Shown here piece after piece: positions 9,246 through 18,935 of a DNA stretch of 22,843 nucleotides; position 1 is the first letter of the stretch; every line of letters begins with the position of its first letter. The translations under genes were made by a program, and so were the position numbers. Source of the DNA: Isohypsibius dastychi (lineage: Eukaryota > Tardigrada > Eutardigrada > Parachela > Isohypsibiidae); NCBI GenBank assembly GCA_034696485.1, contig JAQIWT010000344.1, forward strand, positions 1 through 22,843. Direction: 5' to 3'. Under the pieces are notes generated by a model. It made no database searches and was not told the DNA's origin. It saw only the letters and a list, made by a program, of their open reading frames with translations.

Positions 9246-9732
9246 CTAAAAACGTTGAAAACCAGCCCAAATCATCACGGAATCCAACTGTTCCACGGAA
9301 ACTACAGAACACTACGCTTCAAAACAGTTGTCACGTGAAACTGGAAACACCATAACTTGGGCAGCTGTAAATCAAAAACGCAGCTTGATCCAACACATGA
9401 AGCTTATAACTTTGTTCGAAAGTCAATCAGATCTATAAAGAATCACCGCCTTGACTGCGCTAACAAGTCGCATCATCGTCGTGAGTGAGTGATCGTGAGC
9501 AACATTAGCTTGCTAGAAAGATAAGAAATCCTTTGAGGTAACCGACATTGTTGTCGTTTCAATTCCGCAAAAGCTACGAATGAGGCAATATTTTGATGTC
9601 ATTGAAGGTTAGAGTTGGAAATTCAGACTAGAACACTTAATCACAGAGTGTTTCTAGTTTCCATAAGTGCGGGATTCTTCGCAAAGCTGATAACTGGAGA
9701 AAAGAACGTTACACTAAGTACTTCTGAACAGC

Positions 9733-10096
9733 ATGTTCAAGGACAAGGTAAGAGTTAAATAAATTCTTCATTGTACTTCAGCGGCCATGCAGTTGTACAG
9801 ATGATCCAAGGAAGACTGCGGATGAGGTCTCAGGTGGGGCAGGCCAAGGGGAGTTGAATATGATTCAACTGCAAAGACGCTGTATTGTGTGCCTTGAATT
9901 AGTCTCGCCTGAAAGCTTCTTATTGACATGGGCAAAGTGCAGTGTATGTAGCAGATGCTACCACGGGAAATGTGCGACTATGCCTCGTACTTTGCTGAAT
10001 TCACGACGAAAGAAAGATTCCCAAACTTGGAAGTGCACATTCTGTGACGGAGTTGAATACGACCCATTCAGCCCAGTAATTCAGTTCTTCAAGTAA
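9733..10096 (+). CDS. PHD-like zinc-finger protein inside the transposon-like element
   Basis: The exon 9782-10096 follows an acceptor TTGTACTTCAG and encodes RPCSCTDDP, then RRCIVCLEL, then AKCSVCSRCYHGKC, and finally WKCTFCDG. The spacing CxxC-x(17)-CxxC-xx-CYHxxC-...-WxCxxC fits a PHD finger (C4HC3), a fold that often reads histone tails. A possible first exon 9733-9747 (MFKDK) splices in phase across a 34-nt intron, which is unusually short, so the true start is uncertain. The product would be about 109 residues. It is the only protein-like content of the element. A cross-brace finger of the kind found at the C-terminus of some transposases is the main alternative. Confidence 0.6.
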
Positions 10097-10324
10097 TCAG
10101 CGAACTCGAGAAGTGATCTTAGTTATCGGAGCTCTGCATGGTTTTCCGTTGTAATGAGCATTATAATCAAGCTGCTTGTTTCATTACGGCAGCCCAAAGT
10201 TATTCTGTTTCCATATTCCACGTCACTGCGGTTTCATTTGTTTAGGTTTCTGTCACCGAGATTTTTAGAAACAGTTTCTGGTTCTAGAATGATTTGAAAA
10301 AAAAACTCTCTGGCTTTTTGCAAA

Positions 10325-10415
10325 GATTCCCTCGATGTTCCCCAACCGATTTGTGTAGTGAGGGAAACTTTGCTGACTTTTAGCAAAGTTTCCCTCACTG
10401 TTTCCCAACCGCTAC
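10325..10415. repeat. Right-hand copy of the GGGAAACTTTGCT repeat array
   Basis: About one and a half units in inverted orientation to the 63-bp array at 8960-9245, including GAGGGAAACTTTGCTGACTT and its complement half. It forms the inner end of the right terminal repeat. Confidence 0.7.
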
Positions 10416-10784
10416 GCATATGACATTAACTTTTCTTACATTTCGCAAAGGTCCTCGCCATTTTCTCATCAGGATCTAATGAGCATTCAACCAATTAAAT
10501 ATTGCATTCCGATATCACAATTTTGGCGAAGATTTGCACATTCCATATCTCAGCCATTGGTCCTGAATAATTCATTTTTGACCGCTTCCGAATTTGGTCG
10601 GTAGTTAAATATCATATTCTCTTTGGCGTTTCGCCAGAACCCTTCAGAAGCAGGAAACTACAATTCCAGCCACCATTCTGCTGAAAATTAGCAGAGGGAA
10701 ACAAGGAGGGAAACTTTGCTAAAGTTTCCCAAACAAAGTTTCCCTGGGTAACAGGATGCAGGGAAACACTTTTGCCGGCTACAA

Positions 10785-11563
10785 ACGTCAACTGCCTTGC
10801 CGTATTGTACTTTGCCCATTCCATGGTCTTCTGCAGCAACTGGTCAATGACCTTTCTCTCGATCAATCGCTACATCGCCATGTTCCTTCCGCATTGTTCC
10901 AAGGCCGTTACTACTCCAAAAGCGACAGGGATTAGTTTGCTGGTTCTAAATTTCATCAGCACAATCATCACTATACTACCCTTCTTCGTCACCAAAACCC
11001 CAGAAACCGGCTTTCTTCCCAATGGAGAATGCGGACTCCGCTATCCTGATCCGAAAATTCTTCTTCTCCGTTCGACGGTCGGCAGTTATTTACCGCTGAT
11101 TACAACTGCTTTTTTCTACACTGTCATCTACTTGAAATTATTCATCAAAAGTCGTGGACTGGAAAGTACTGCCAACGATGCCGCTTATCGACAAATGGTA
11201 AAACGTGGAAGAATGACTCGAGTTTTATGTTACACTGCTTTGATGCATATGGCCTGTTACATGCCGACTCAGGTATTGCTTTCTGTTCCTTTTGGCCGTG
11301 GAGTTAACCAGCGGGAAGCGTTTTTATGGGTGCGGTCCATGTTCTATTTTGGATATATGGTGAATCCGGTATGTACAGCGGCTTGAATCCTCATCAAACC
11401 CATGTTCGTGTGATTTCTGTGTTCATTTCAGATCTTCTTCTATGCAATGAGCCAGGACTCCAGAAACGCCGCGATGACCTGGCTGCCGTTTGGTCGAGCG
11501 AGAATCTTGTCGGTGAAAAACTCCAATTTTGTCACGCCACTGGGTCTTGTGGAACCTGGATGA
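10785..11563 (+). CDS. Rhodopsin-family GPCR, 5'-truncated at the element boundary
   Basis: Exon 1 runs to 11368 (donor GTATGT), exon 2 is 11432-11563 (acceptor CATTTCAG, stop TGA). The visible protein starts with helix 3: NCLAVLYFAHSMVFCSNW, with the conserved helix-3 Cys, then LSINRYIAMF (NRY in place of DRY). Helix 4 is at about GISLLVLNFISTIITILPFF and helix 5 at LITTAFFYTVIYLKL. Helix 6 is VLCYTALMHMACYMPTQVLL (Pro kept, Trp of CWxP lost). Helix 7 is spliced across the intron to give FGYMVNP then IFFYAMS, followed by a short tail of about 38 residues. Helices 1-2 are not found on either side of the transposon-like element. No acceptor is seen between the element end and helix 3, so the gene is probably broken by the element. 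The ligand class is not recognisable; the tail and NRY suit peptide or amine receptors. Confidence 0.8.
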
Positions 11564-11919
11564 ACAAACACGACTGGCGAGGCGTGATTTCTCATCCGTT
11601 AGTTTCTTCGAAAAGGAGAACAACTCCAGAAATTCTATTTGCTGAAAAAGCTCAGATCATGTCCCGCTGCGTTGTATTCGAAATCATTTTTCTCAATTTC
11701 ATCACATGCAGCTTAGTTCTTGGTCGCGAGAGCGCACGTAGCACATTTGCAAGGTTTGATAGTGGATGTCTTGGTTCGCGTCATAACTCTTCGTATGCCA
11801 CTTTTCGTAGTGAGAGTTTCCGTGGAACAAGCTCCCCTAAAATTTAGGCCCTGCCCCCTCCCCCGTTCAGTATGGGAGACGATGGGAGTTTTCGAAGGAA
11901 TCATTAAATAGACCGCTGC
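11564..11919. other. GPCR 3' flank, no gene seen
   Basis: Only mutually overlapping short frames on both strands; none shows splice sites with coding content. C-rich stretch near 11850-11866. Confidence 0.4.
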
Positions 11920-12310
11920 TCACTGATACTTCGCGTGGAGAACGTAGTACACTTCAATAGCGAGTTGGATGGTTTCTAAAGCTATGACGTACGAGTCAAG
12001 CGATTCGTTTCCAATTCTGGAGACCAAGGCTATTAAAATCTTAAGAGTGATGAGAGCGCTCTGTGTGTTTGGAAGAGCACTGGCAGTTTCTAAACGAATT
12101 GTATTCGAGGTCACCACGGGATCCAAACAGTACATCGATTTCGGTTCTGCTTAGAAATCTGTCTCATGCTTTACTGTCATTCGAATGTCAGACGGTTTGT
12201 GGGTTTCCCATATACCCCATGCTCTACCTGAGCGCTGTGGTATCTACCAACAAGCCAATAATGCATAGCATGGCGAGTTGCACTCTCCGAAAAAATCACT
12301 CTAACGATAT
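11920..12310 (-). CDS. Unidentified gene, last two exons
   Basis: The last exon (12146-11920) encodes CLDPVVTSNTIRLETASA, then ITLKILIALVSRIGNESLDS, and ends ETIQLAIEVYYVLHAKYQ. The upstream exon (12310-12248) encodes IVRVIFSESATRHAMHYWLV, follows a TACTAAC branch-point-like sequence, and ends at a GTAGAT donor. The phases fit. The C-terminal part looks helical and amphipathic. The family is not recognised and the 5' part was not found. The next gene upstream on this strand is the glutamate-receptor-like protein, but this stretch has no resemblance to it. Confidence 0.35.
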
Positions 12311-12511
12311 CTGCCAGTCGCTCTTAGGTTAGTATTTGATGAACAGGTGGCTTCGTAGTCAAACAGTGCTATGGGTCTGGTGTTGCTACTGTAAAGATTC
12401 GCGGTGGTAGATGCGAGATACTGGCCGATTTATGGATTCTGAAGGTAGAACGCTAATCTGTTTACGACTACGACAATCGCAATTAACCGTGCCATACATT
12501 CTCGAGTGAAG
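12311..12511. other. Short spacer between unidentified gene and receptor-like gene
   Basis: No feature supported. It presumably contains the 3' end of the receptor-like transcript and upstream exons of the unidentified gene. Confidence 0.3.
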
Positions 12512-13945
12512 CTAAAGTAGTCTATATTTATTAAGTAAAGATTGCAGCTGTCCCAATTCGTTGATCTTGGACATCGCGATGGACACTTGCTTCCGCAATG
12601 GCGACCCTGTAAAAAAATACTTTAAGTTCGAGCGCATTTGCACTGTAAGCGTCATTGATGGTTCCATTAAAAATATAGCAAAAGTCACATGTGTGTAATG
12701 AATCAGAATCATGCGCATCCAGAACATATACAAATTACATGAGTACTGTATACCGAGATATCCATGTTTGAAAATATAAATATCATATTTTTCCGATCGG
12801 CTCTTATGGACTGCATCTGGGTAACCATTCCAGAAGACTTTTTAAAAACAGACCAATTAGATGTTCCCTCCCAAAATCTCTCTTATGTTTTACTCTTCAA
12901 AAGGGTCAATCGGAATCAAATTGAATTCGTATTTCCCGACGAAAATGCTCAATGGTTTTTTTTCTAACAACGCCGAAGACATTATTAGAAGGCTTTGTCA
13001 CGCGGTCCTTTTCAAAATCTCGTCTTTTCTTGAACTAATATATTGGAATATCTTGCACCAAAGAAGTACCTTGTTGCACTCCGAAGGAAAGATAAGTGTT
13101 AGAAATGATATCATCACAAGTTCCGTTATAACGAAGTTTGCCAGGGTTCTCCGTTATAAAAGGCTCCAGCGCGATCTGATCGGCAATGTAGGCGTAACCC
13201 CCTGCAAGAACTCGATCGACTGCACCACGTGCTCCTGACACCAAGCCATCATTTGCCAGAATATCCGCCCATATAGCTTGGACAGCTGGAGCAGTTGAAC
13301 CCTATCACAAACATGATCAAAAATCAAGCAAGAAACAAGAGATTAATAATACTGTAGGTTACTCACACGTAAGACTTGCTCAAAGGGACTTCCGCGATTA
13401 ACCAGAAAGTGGACGTACTCATATCTGTCATTCACGTTCATTAAGACTCGGATCGGACTCTGGGCAAACGGACTCGAAAAGTCAATCAGTGATTCACGGA
13501 GTGATGTGGTAGTTAAGTCAATCGCGCCAATTTCAGCATCCTGTCACAAAAAACGCATAAACGAACCCACTGATATCAAGACTTCAGTAGAAAATAGGTT
13601 ACACCGGCGATCAATGACCCAACAATGCCCCTCCAAGTTCCATTTGGTCGGAGTGATCCATATACACCATCAGGCTGTAGAGTAGTCGTGTACGTGAATC
13701 CAGCTATGGAAGCTAACAAGCTCAAGAGCTCGATGATGAAGCCACTCAGTGTTCCGTCGGCATTTTGATTGACCAGCCCACTCCTTGGAGTCTGGAAGAA
13801 ACAAATTTCAACTGGGCTGATCAACGTGTTTTGGCTCTGTTACCAGGAGCGTTACAACTCTAACATTCGGAAGGCTACTATAGTACTGCCCTTCTGCATG
13901 GATAAGAAAGAGCGAAACGAACAGCAAGCTAAAATAATAATACAT
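12512..13945 (-). CDS. Secreted ionotropic glutamate receptor-type ligand-binding domain, without channel
   Basis: Five exons with matching phases: 13945-13844, 13791-13603, 13540-13367, 13301-13070, 12606-12512 (stop TAG), 263 residues. Residues 1-19 are a signal peptide (MYYYFSLLFVSLFLIHAEG). S1 begins VRVVTLL and contains GTLSGFIIELLSLLASIAGF, then GVYGSLRPNGTWRGIVGSLI. Next comes AIDLTTTSLRESLIDFSSPF, with the Thr and Arg that hold the ligand carboxylate in iGluRs. S1 ends SPIRVLM, and within the same exon S2 starts (NDRYEYVHFLVNRGS). S2 continues with GST, then VDRVLAGGYAYIADQIALEP (Asp where the amino group is bound), and SFGVQQGSPLRKQVSIAMSK, and ends LLNKYRLL. There is no amino-terminal domain, no M1-P-M2-M3 pore block between S1 and S2, and no M4. 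The product should be a soluble extracellular amino-acid-binding protein, for example a scavenger, sensor or carrier. Confidence 0.88.
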
Positions 13946-14209
13946 GGTTTTGTTTCCGTCCTGTCGGTTCTGTTATTTGTATAAATCACTTCTCATGTCT
14001 AGCCACAATCTTTAAGTAGCGCGATCGTTTTTCGAACTTTTTCTCGCGAGACTAACAGCGTGATTATCGTTCGCTGTGAGCAATCTGGCTCTCCTGAAAA
14101 ACGTTCTTTTCTACGCTTGGTTTCCACTTCATGTTAAAGTAAAGCCGGACTCGGAAACAGTTTGTGAAAAAGTCAAGTTGATTGCAAGGGGCAGCGCATT
14201 TGCTTCGTT
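13946..14209. promoter_or_regulatory. Upstream region of the soluble receptor-like gene
   Basis: This 264-bp stretch lies between the minus-strand start and a possible plus-strand exon. It must carry the promoter of the receptor-like gene. No motif can be named with confidence. Confidence 0.25.
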
Positions 14210-14212
14210 TTG

Positions 14213-14407
14213 TTCCATTCTGTCAGATTTATAATTGCAAACGAACTTGCGCCAGATGCCGATCATATTCAGGCAGTTGAACTGGAGTCAACATCATTGT
14301 TTTTGCTCATTATCTCTGCCTTGCTTGTCGTTTTTTGGGCCGAGAGACTGTTGAAGGAAAAACTCGGTTGGCAGATGACCCGGTATGATAATGCAGCGAT
14401 GAAGTAG
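14213..14407 (+). CDS. Possible terminal exon of a single-pass membrane protein
   Basis: An open frame in which a hydrophobic helix (STSLFLLIISALLVVFWAER) follows an acidic stretch (NELAPDADHIQAVELE) and precedes a short basic tail ending DNAAMK. An acceptor-like CATTCTGTCAG lies at its start. The layout resembles the M4 helix and tail of a glutamate receptor, but sequence support is slight and no upstream exon was found. It could be spurious. Confidence 0.25.
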   Translation, partial: FHSVRFIIANELAPDADHIQAVELESTSLFLLIISALLVVFWAERLLKEKLGWQMTRYDNAAMK

Positions 14408-14449
14408 GCTAAAGCTCAGAGCTGTCAACACAAACAATGATGTCTTGAC

Positions 14450-15440
14450 AAAATGACGTACGGGAGCTGCAAAAACGACAACAGTCGTAGATGGTCAGGA
14501 ATGTACAGCCCGAGCGCATATCCGTTATGTACGCGTTTCACACGTGGTGATATTCCAAAACAAAAATAGAACCTGGTGCCAGTACATGGTTTAATCTTGC
14601 GGCTCACCTGGATTTTCGAATGATGAATTTCCCAAGGCGCAGTTTGTGTTTAAACAGCGAAACGTCGTATTTCCGACTTCAAAGTTTGAAAAGTGAAACC
14701 GAAGGAATGGACCAACTGGACCGTTATGCGTCATCAACATAACTTCCAAAACCAGCTCGCACAGGACGACATTTTCTGGTACGAATCAAACTACGATCAG
14801 ATTTCTAAGGCGCTCCTTTTCTCCGACTGATGTAAAAAGTGGCCTAAGCCTGAAGCAGTTTTTATCAGTTTCATTTCCCTGGTTTCCATCCAAATGTCAC
14901 CGAGGTTTCAATCCACGAGCGTAACGTCCGAGGAACCGGAACAGATGGTATGTAACGACGGGCCCGACATATAAACTCATGAACATAGTATATAACTTCG
15001 ACGGCATATAAATTCCGAAGAAAAACTCGCAGACACCACACATCGCGTTTTGGCGGATAATAATTGGATTGGACCAGAATTTGTAGCCAGTCTCGGAGTG
15101 ATGCCGGCAAAAGGCGCTTCGGTCCTGATTTTGCCGATGAAGATTGTTTAAAGTTTTTGAGCGTTGGCAAGGATCATAGGCATTTTAACTGAAGACCAAC
15201 GGCTCAGAGATGAAATTTCAAAGAAAACGTTTCATAGAATATCGTTTTTCAACGCACGTACAGTACAGAAATTTGATGTGCTGTGCCCCTGTTATTCGAT
15301 GAGACTTGCACTGCATGTTGCATGCATGAAGAAGAAGGCAGACATTAAATATTTCGGAACAAGACAGTTTCGGTGTTGCTTGGTACTTTCAAATTGGATA
15401 TATCTATACTGTGGTATATTCAATTTGCTGCTGTAGCTTT
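14450..15440 (+). pseudogene. Cyclase pseudogene, copy B
   Basis: The upstream region (about 14530-14660) and the bulk of exon 2 (from about 14705) match the cyclase at 1-876 in the opposite orientation. Exon 1 and the start of exon 2 are missing. A deletion after AAAACCAGC shifts the frame. A further deletion follows at ATCAGATTTCTAAGG, and the Trp of SDWGKKW is a TGA stop. The C-terminal part is still readable (TGGCGGATAATAATTGGATT). From about 15260 to 15440 the 3' flank matches 22570-22750, so this was copied as genomic DNA, introns and flanks included. Confidence 0.85.
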
Positions 15441-15472
15441 GATACAACGGGGGAATCGTGGTGTGGTGATAG

Positions 15473-15850
15473 TAGAGGCCAACACCGTTCAATTTTTCTG
15501 GTCGGAGCTGGACGGAATCAGAGTTTTCAAGAACTGAACTGAACGGAACGGTTTCAGTTTGGAACGGAACTGAACTTGACGGAAAACAAGTTTGCCTTTT
15601 AGCGGACTGAACGGAACCGAACGGAATATAAATTGAGTAGCGCTGATAAACATCATCGAACGAAGATTGAGGCGGAAAATTCGTTTGTCTGAGTAGTAGT
15701 GAGTACTCATTTATAGCAGAACTGAACGGAACGGTTCCTGACTGAACAAAACTGAACGGAGCGTTTTCCCCCGAAAGTACGTTTGGAGCGGAACGGAATA
15801 TTCTTTCCGTCCAGTTCGGTTCAGTTCAAGGTTGACGGTGTTGGTCTCTA
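15473..15850. mobile_element. Inverted-repeat element (MITE-like), ~378 bp, with TA at both ends
   Basis: The left end TAGAGGCCAACACCGTTCAA and the right end TTGACGGTGTTGGTCTCTA are inverted copies. Subterminal sequence is made of repeated GAACTGAACGGAACGG units. Both boundaries are TA, as expected for Tc1/mariner-type non-autonomous elements. The right end is 137 bp from the start codon of the BTB-Kelch gene, so it lies in that gene's promoter or 5' UTR. Confidence 0.75.
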
Positions 15851-15987
15851 GCTGATGGTAAGCGAGAAGTGGTACAGGCATTTTCCATCAAGTGCGTCAG
15901 AAACCTTTTCAATTCACATTTTCAGCAAGGCAATCCCGAATAAATCTCGTGTTTGCCTGAATTCAGACATTTCTTCTCTCTTCCGAA

Positions 15988-18636
15988 ATGGATTGGCCTG
16001 CAAGACTTGTTATCGAGAGGGATGGGAAGTCCTACGCCAAGTTGTTTGAAGTTGACGCTGAGGACTGGCTGAAAACTCACCAAGAACATTTGAAGCTGAG
16101 TTTCCATGACCAGATTGTTGTTCGTGGTGAAGGAGAAGAGGAAGATGCCCTTGTTTGTCGCAAAAGTGATCTCGTTCAACACAGCGCATACTTCCGATCT
16201 TTTGTGGAACGCTGGAATAACGGTAGCGCAGCCTCGACGCCTGAAATGAAGCTCGAGAATATTTCACTCAAAGTCTTCAGGAAGTGAGATTGTGTTTGGT
16301 TTTTGGTTATGATAGTGGATTTTATTCATGTCATGCTTTTAGTTTGATTGAGCTGGCTTTAACTGGATTGTTGGAGATGGGGAATCACAGTGATCTCTCG
16401 GACCTCATTGGTGCTGCGAACTTTTTGGGGATGGCAAACCTTACCGATCGGTTTTCAAAACTGATTCGAGACGAAATAAAAAATGACAACAGCTCGGTCA
16501 TTCTGTGGTGTTACATGACGCCAGAGGAGTACCACGGTTATTTTGGTCTGAGCTTGGAAGCTTTACCACTGGTCAAAAGCAGATTCGAATTCATACTGGC
16601 GACACTCTCCGAGCAGTTGATGGATTGGTCTGGAAAACAGGTAGATATCAGTACAAGCATAGGACACGATCCCGCCGCAGGCATTTTAACCCACGATTCC
16701 GCCAGCCCCTCAGCGCTGCTCTGGGGGTTGCTGGGGGAATGGAATCATCAGACTTCCGCCCAACAGGAGTTTGATAAATCGACCAATCCGAAATTTGCAC
16801 CAGTTGGGCGGAGGTCTGATGATTCCATTCCCCCAACAACCCCCAGAGCAGCGCTGAGGGGCTGGCGGAATCGTGGGTTAAAATGCTTGCGGCGGGATCG
16901 TGTCCTATGCTTGTAGTCGTGATTGAATTGCTGATTTCAGTTCGATTTTTGCAGTGGCTAGATATCATCTCCGATCCCGCCCTGTTCGTTGTCTCAGAAG
17001 ATGTACTTTTTCGAACAATCTGCCGCTGGGTTGCGGTCGATCCTTGGAAAAGGTCGAATGACTTTGTAGCCATGGCCAAGTATATTCGCGGTGGTTGTCT
17101 GTCGAAAAACCTTCTGGATGAATTTCGGGATGAACAGTCGATACCTTCTGTTGTTCGCATGTTCGTCTGCTGTGTCAGCGAATCGTCCGAATCCCAGCCA
17201 CGTGTGTATTTGTTTTTGTTGTAAACGAACGAGTGGCTTGATTGAAAAGTTGTTATTTCAGGAACAGTCGATGTGATCGCAATCTTACCGCGCCGTAGAA
17301 ATATGGGGATATTGTGTTTCGACCCATACGGTCGGTTCGCAGGGTCATTATCTTTGCACAGCCAACTAGGCGCCCAGGGTTACTGGAGTCGAGACTGCTG
17401 TGTTTTGCCGGCGAATCTCGTTTACTTGGCGGGAAATGACATCCTGGGTGCAATTGACCCAGTGCTCAGTAATTGGATCTCAAAGGTTCCATGCTTGTCA
17501 CACGATTGTACAGAAGGAACCGAATGTAAGTTTTATGTCTTGATATGAACTAAACACGATCTACGGAACTCTGGTCTAGTTAAAGCAGCAGCATATCTCG
17601 ATGGATTTATTTATATGGCTTCGTGGTCTAAAGTTGATGGACATCTCCTCTACAAGGTCAGCTGTTCCGACCCGAGCAGATCAGTGAAGCTCGATGTACC
17701 ACACCACCCTCGCGAACACCAATATGTTTCACTGATTGGGCTCGCTGAAAAGCTCTATATGTTTACTCGGGACAGTCGTTATACCTATGACCCTAGGAAT
17801 GATGCTTGGTCAGCTGCTTTACCCATCATACCACCCTTCGAGAGCTATCCATACAGCTGTTGCGTAGGGCCTGATGGAATGATATACATCACTGGTACGA
17901 ACGAGATTCCTACCAGTTGCTTTATCAAACTAAACACGTTTTATTTCAGGGAGCAATACCAGCCTCTGGATTTTCAATCCGGCTACTTCGGAATGTCGCA
18001 GAAGCGGTACGTTCAGCTTCTACATGATAGTTGTCGGATTAGCCAATGACAATAAAATCTGAATTTTTCGTCCTTACACGAATTCTGCTTTCTAATACGT
18101 ACTGCCACGAGCAGACCACGCGAAAACATCACCAGGGTAGAAAATTACACCCGTGTAGCACAGCAGGTGGAGCTCAGCCAGCCGGAGTCTACGTCTCCGC
18201 CAATATTGATGCCATGTCTACGCCTTATCGATTGACTGAGCGAACAGGCCGAAGTGTGGCGTTAATATGGGCGGAGACGTAGTTGAAATCCTGGTCTAGT
18301 TTCACTACTTGCGGAATTTTGCTGCTTGGTCTGGTCGCGGCGGAGAAATATTTGCCTGAGAACGTCGGATGAAATAAATCTGTTTCAGCCGCCTGCGCTC
18401 ACACGCTTTCCGAGGTCCTGAACGTGGAGAACAAGATCGTCTGCGTAGTCAACTTGGCGAACTGGAGATCGCGCGGAACACGGGTTTATGATCATGTCAG
18501 GGATTCGTGGTTAAGAGCCCATAAAATCCCCGGCAGTGAACCGTACCAGTGTGGGAAGCATTTAGCCGTTCGCCTGCCAGCTTCTTCGTTCAGTCTTCTC
18601 CCGCGAAAGAGTGCAAAGCGAACTCTGGAAGACTAG
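15988..18636 (+). CDS. BTB-BACK-Kelch protein (KLHL type)
   Basis: Likely substrate adaptor of a Cullin-3 ubiquitin ligase: BTB and BACK bind Cul3, and the Kelch propeller binds the target. Seven exons in phase: 15988-16283, 16343-16640, 16955-17201, 17262-17525, 17580-17894, 17950-18006, 18389-18636 (stop TAG), 574 residues, normal KLHL length. BTB is at about residues 35-145 (LSFHDQIVV, ALVCRKSDLVQHSAYFRSF, LIGAANFLGM). BACK follows to about 270 (SEDVLFRTICRWVAVDP). Kelch-type repeats follow to the end, with DPRNDAW, GMIYITGGSNTSLWIFNP and VYDHVRDSWL. The repeats are divergent, with few of the double glycines. The ATG at 15988 is the first in frame, and an acceptor-like TTTTCAG upstream (near 15925) may end a 5' UTR intron. 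Introns are 54-60 nt except intron 2 (314) and intron 6 (382), which both carry inverted-repeat inserts. Confidence 0.92.
16652..16915. mobile_element. Hairpin MITE in intron 2 of the BTB-Kelch gene, TA-flanked
   Basis: The arms 16652-16764 and 16803-16915 are 113 nt each and inverted, with only three mismatches, all transitions, around a 38-nt loop. The ends read TACAAGCATAGG and CCTATGCTTGTA, consistent with a TA target duplication. Removing the insert and one TA leaves a 52-nt intron, the typical size here. The insertion is recent by its arm identity. Confidence 0.9.
18189..18282. mobile_element. Short inverted-repeat element in intron 6 of the BTB-Kelch gene
   Basis: The ends CTACGTCTCCGCCAATATT and AATATGGGCGGAGACGTAG are near-perfect inverted copies over about 20-25 bp, in a 94-bp unit. 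It sits in a 382-nt intron that is otherwise much longer than its neighbours. A MITE remnant is likely. Confidence 0.6.
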
Positions 18637-18935
18637 AGCGTCTTGGTTTTCTTTGCCATCCAGAATTTCATTAATCGTAATTAACTAATGGAAGAACGAT
18701 AGTTTCATTTCCGCACTTCGAACTCCGTCAAACTACCAAATGTTGAATCTCCTGTATGTGTTTTGCGAACACGGATCTTGTACGAGTCCAAACAAAACAA
18801 GAATGCGAAGAACTTTCTTTCACTTAATTGAGCTTACGGTATGCCGCTAAATTAAACGCGTGTTGATTTCTCTGCGGCTAATTAGTCCAAATTTTTGCTT
18901 CGACCACTCGAAATTTGAACTTGTGTACTCGTACG
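18637..18935. other. 3' flank of BTB-Kelch gene
   Basis: No gene or RNA seen. AT-rich stretches only. Confidence 0.4.

Larger units (their letters stand above)
8634..10784. mobile_element. 2.15-kb transposon-like element with long terminal inverted repeats
   Basis: The outer ends are near-perfect inverted repeats: TTGTAGCCGGCAAAAGTGTT on the left (8634 on) and its complement on the right (ending 10784). The similarity runs inward for about 300 bp. It includes the AT-rich block with GATGGCTGAAATAT (left, near 8859) and its complement (right, near 10550), and ends in arrays rich in GGGAAACTTTGCT. The centre holds a small gene for a PHD-like zinc finger. No transposase, integrase or polymerase motif is visible, so the element is either non-autonomous or of a type defined by this protein. 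No convincing target-site duplication flanks it. Confidence 0.8.

Noticed and set aside
8931-9249. Overlapping open frames on both strands of 84 and 94 codons with 21-residue repeats
   Set aside because: They arise because the tandem repeat has a 63-bp period, divisible by three; no other coding sign.
8965-9249. CRISPR-like array
   Set aside because: The repeats are contiguous and diverged without unique spacers, and the locus is eukaryotic.
11326-11847. 173-codon plus-strand frame after the GPCR
   Set aside because: It is out of frame with the GPCR exon 2, whose NPIFFY motif and splice sites are clear.
14871-15170. Minus-strand frame of 99 codons
   Set aside because: Antisense to cyclase pseudogene B, whose sense-strand homology is clear.
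16648-17160. Minus-strand frame of 170 codons
   Set aside because: Antisense to the hairpin element and BTB-Kelch exon 3; open only by chance.
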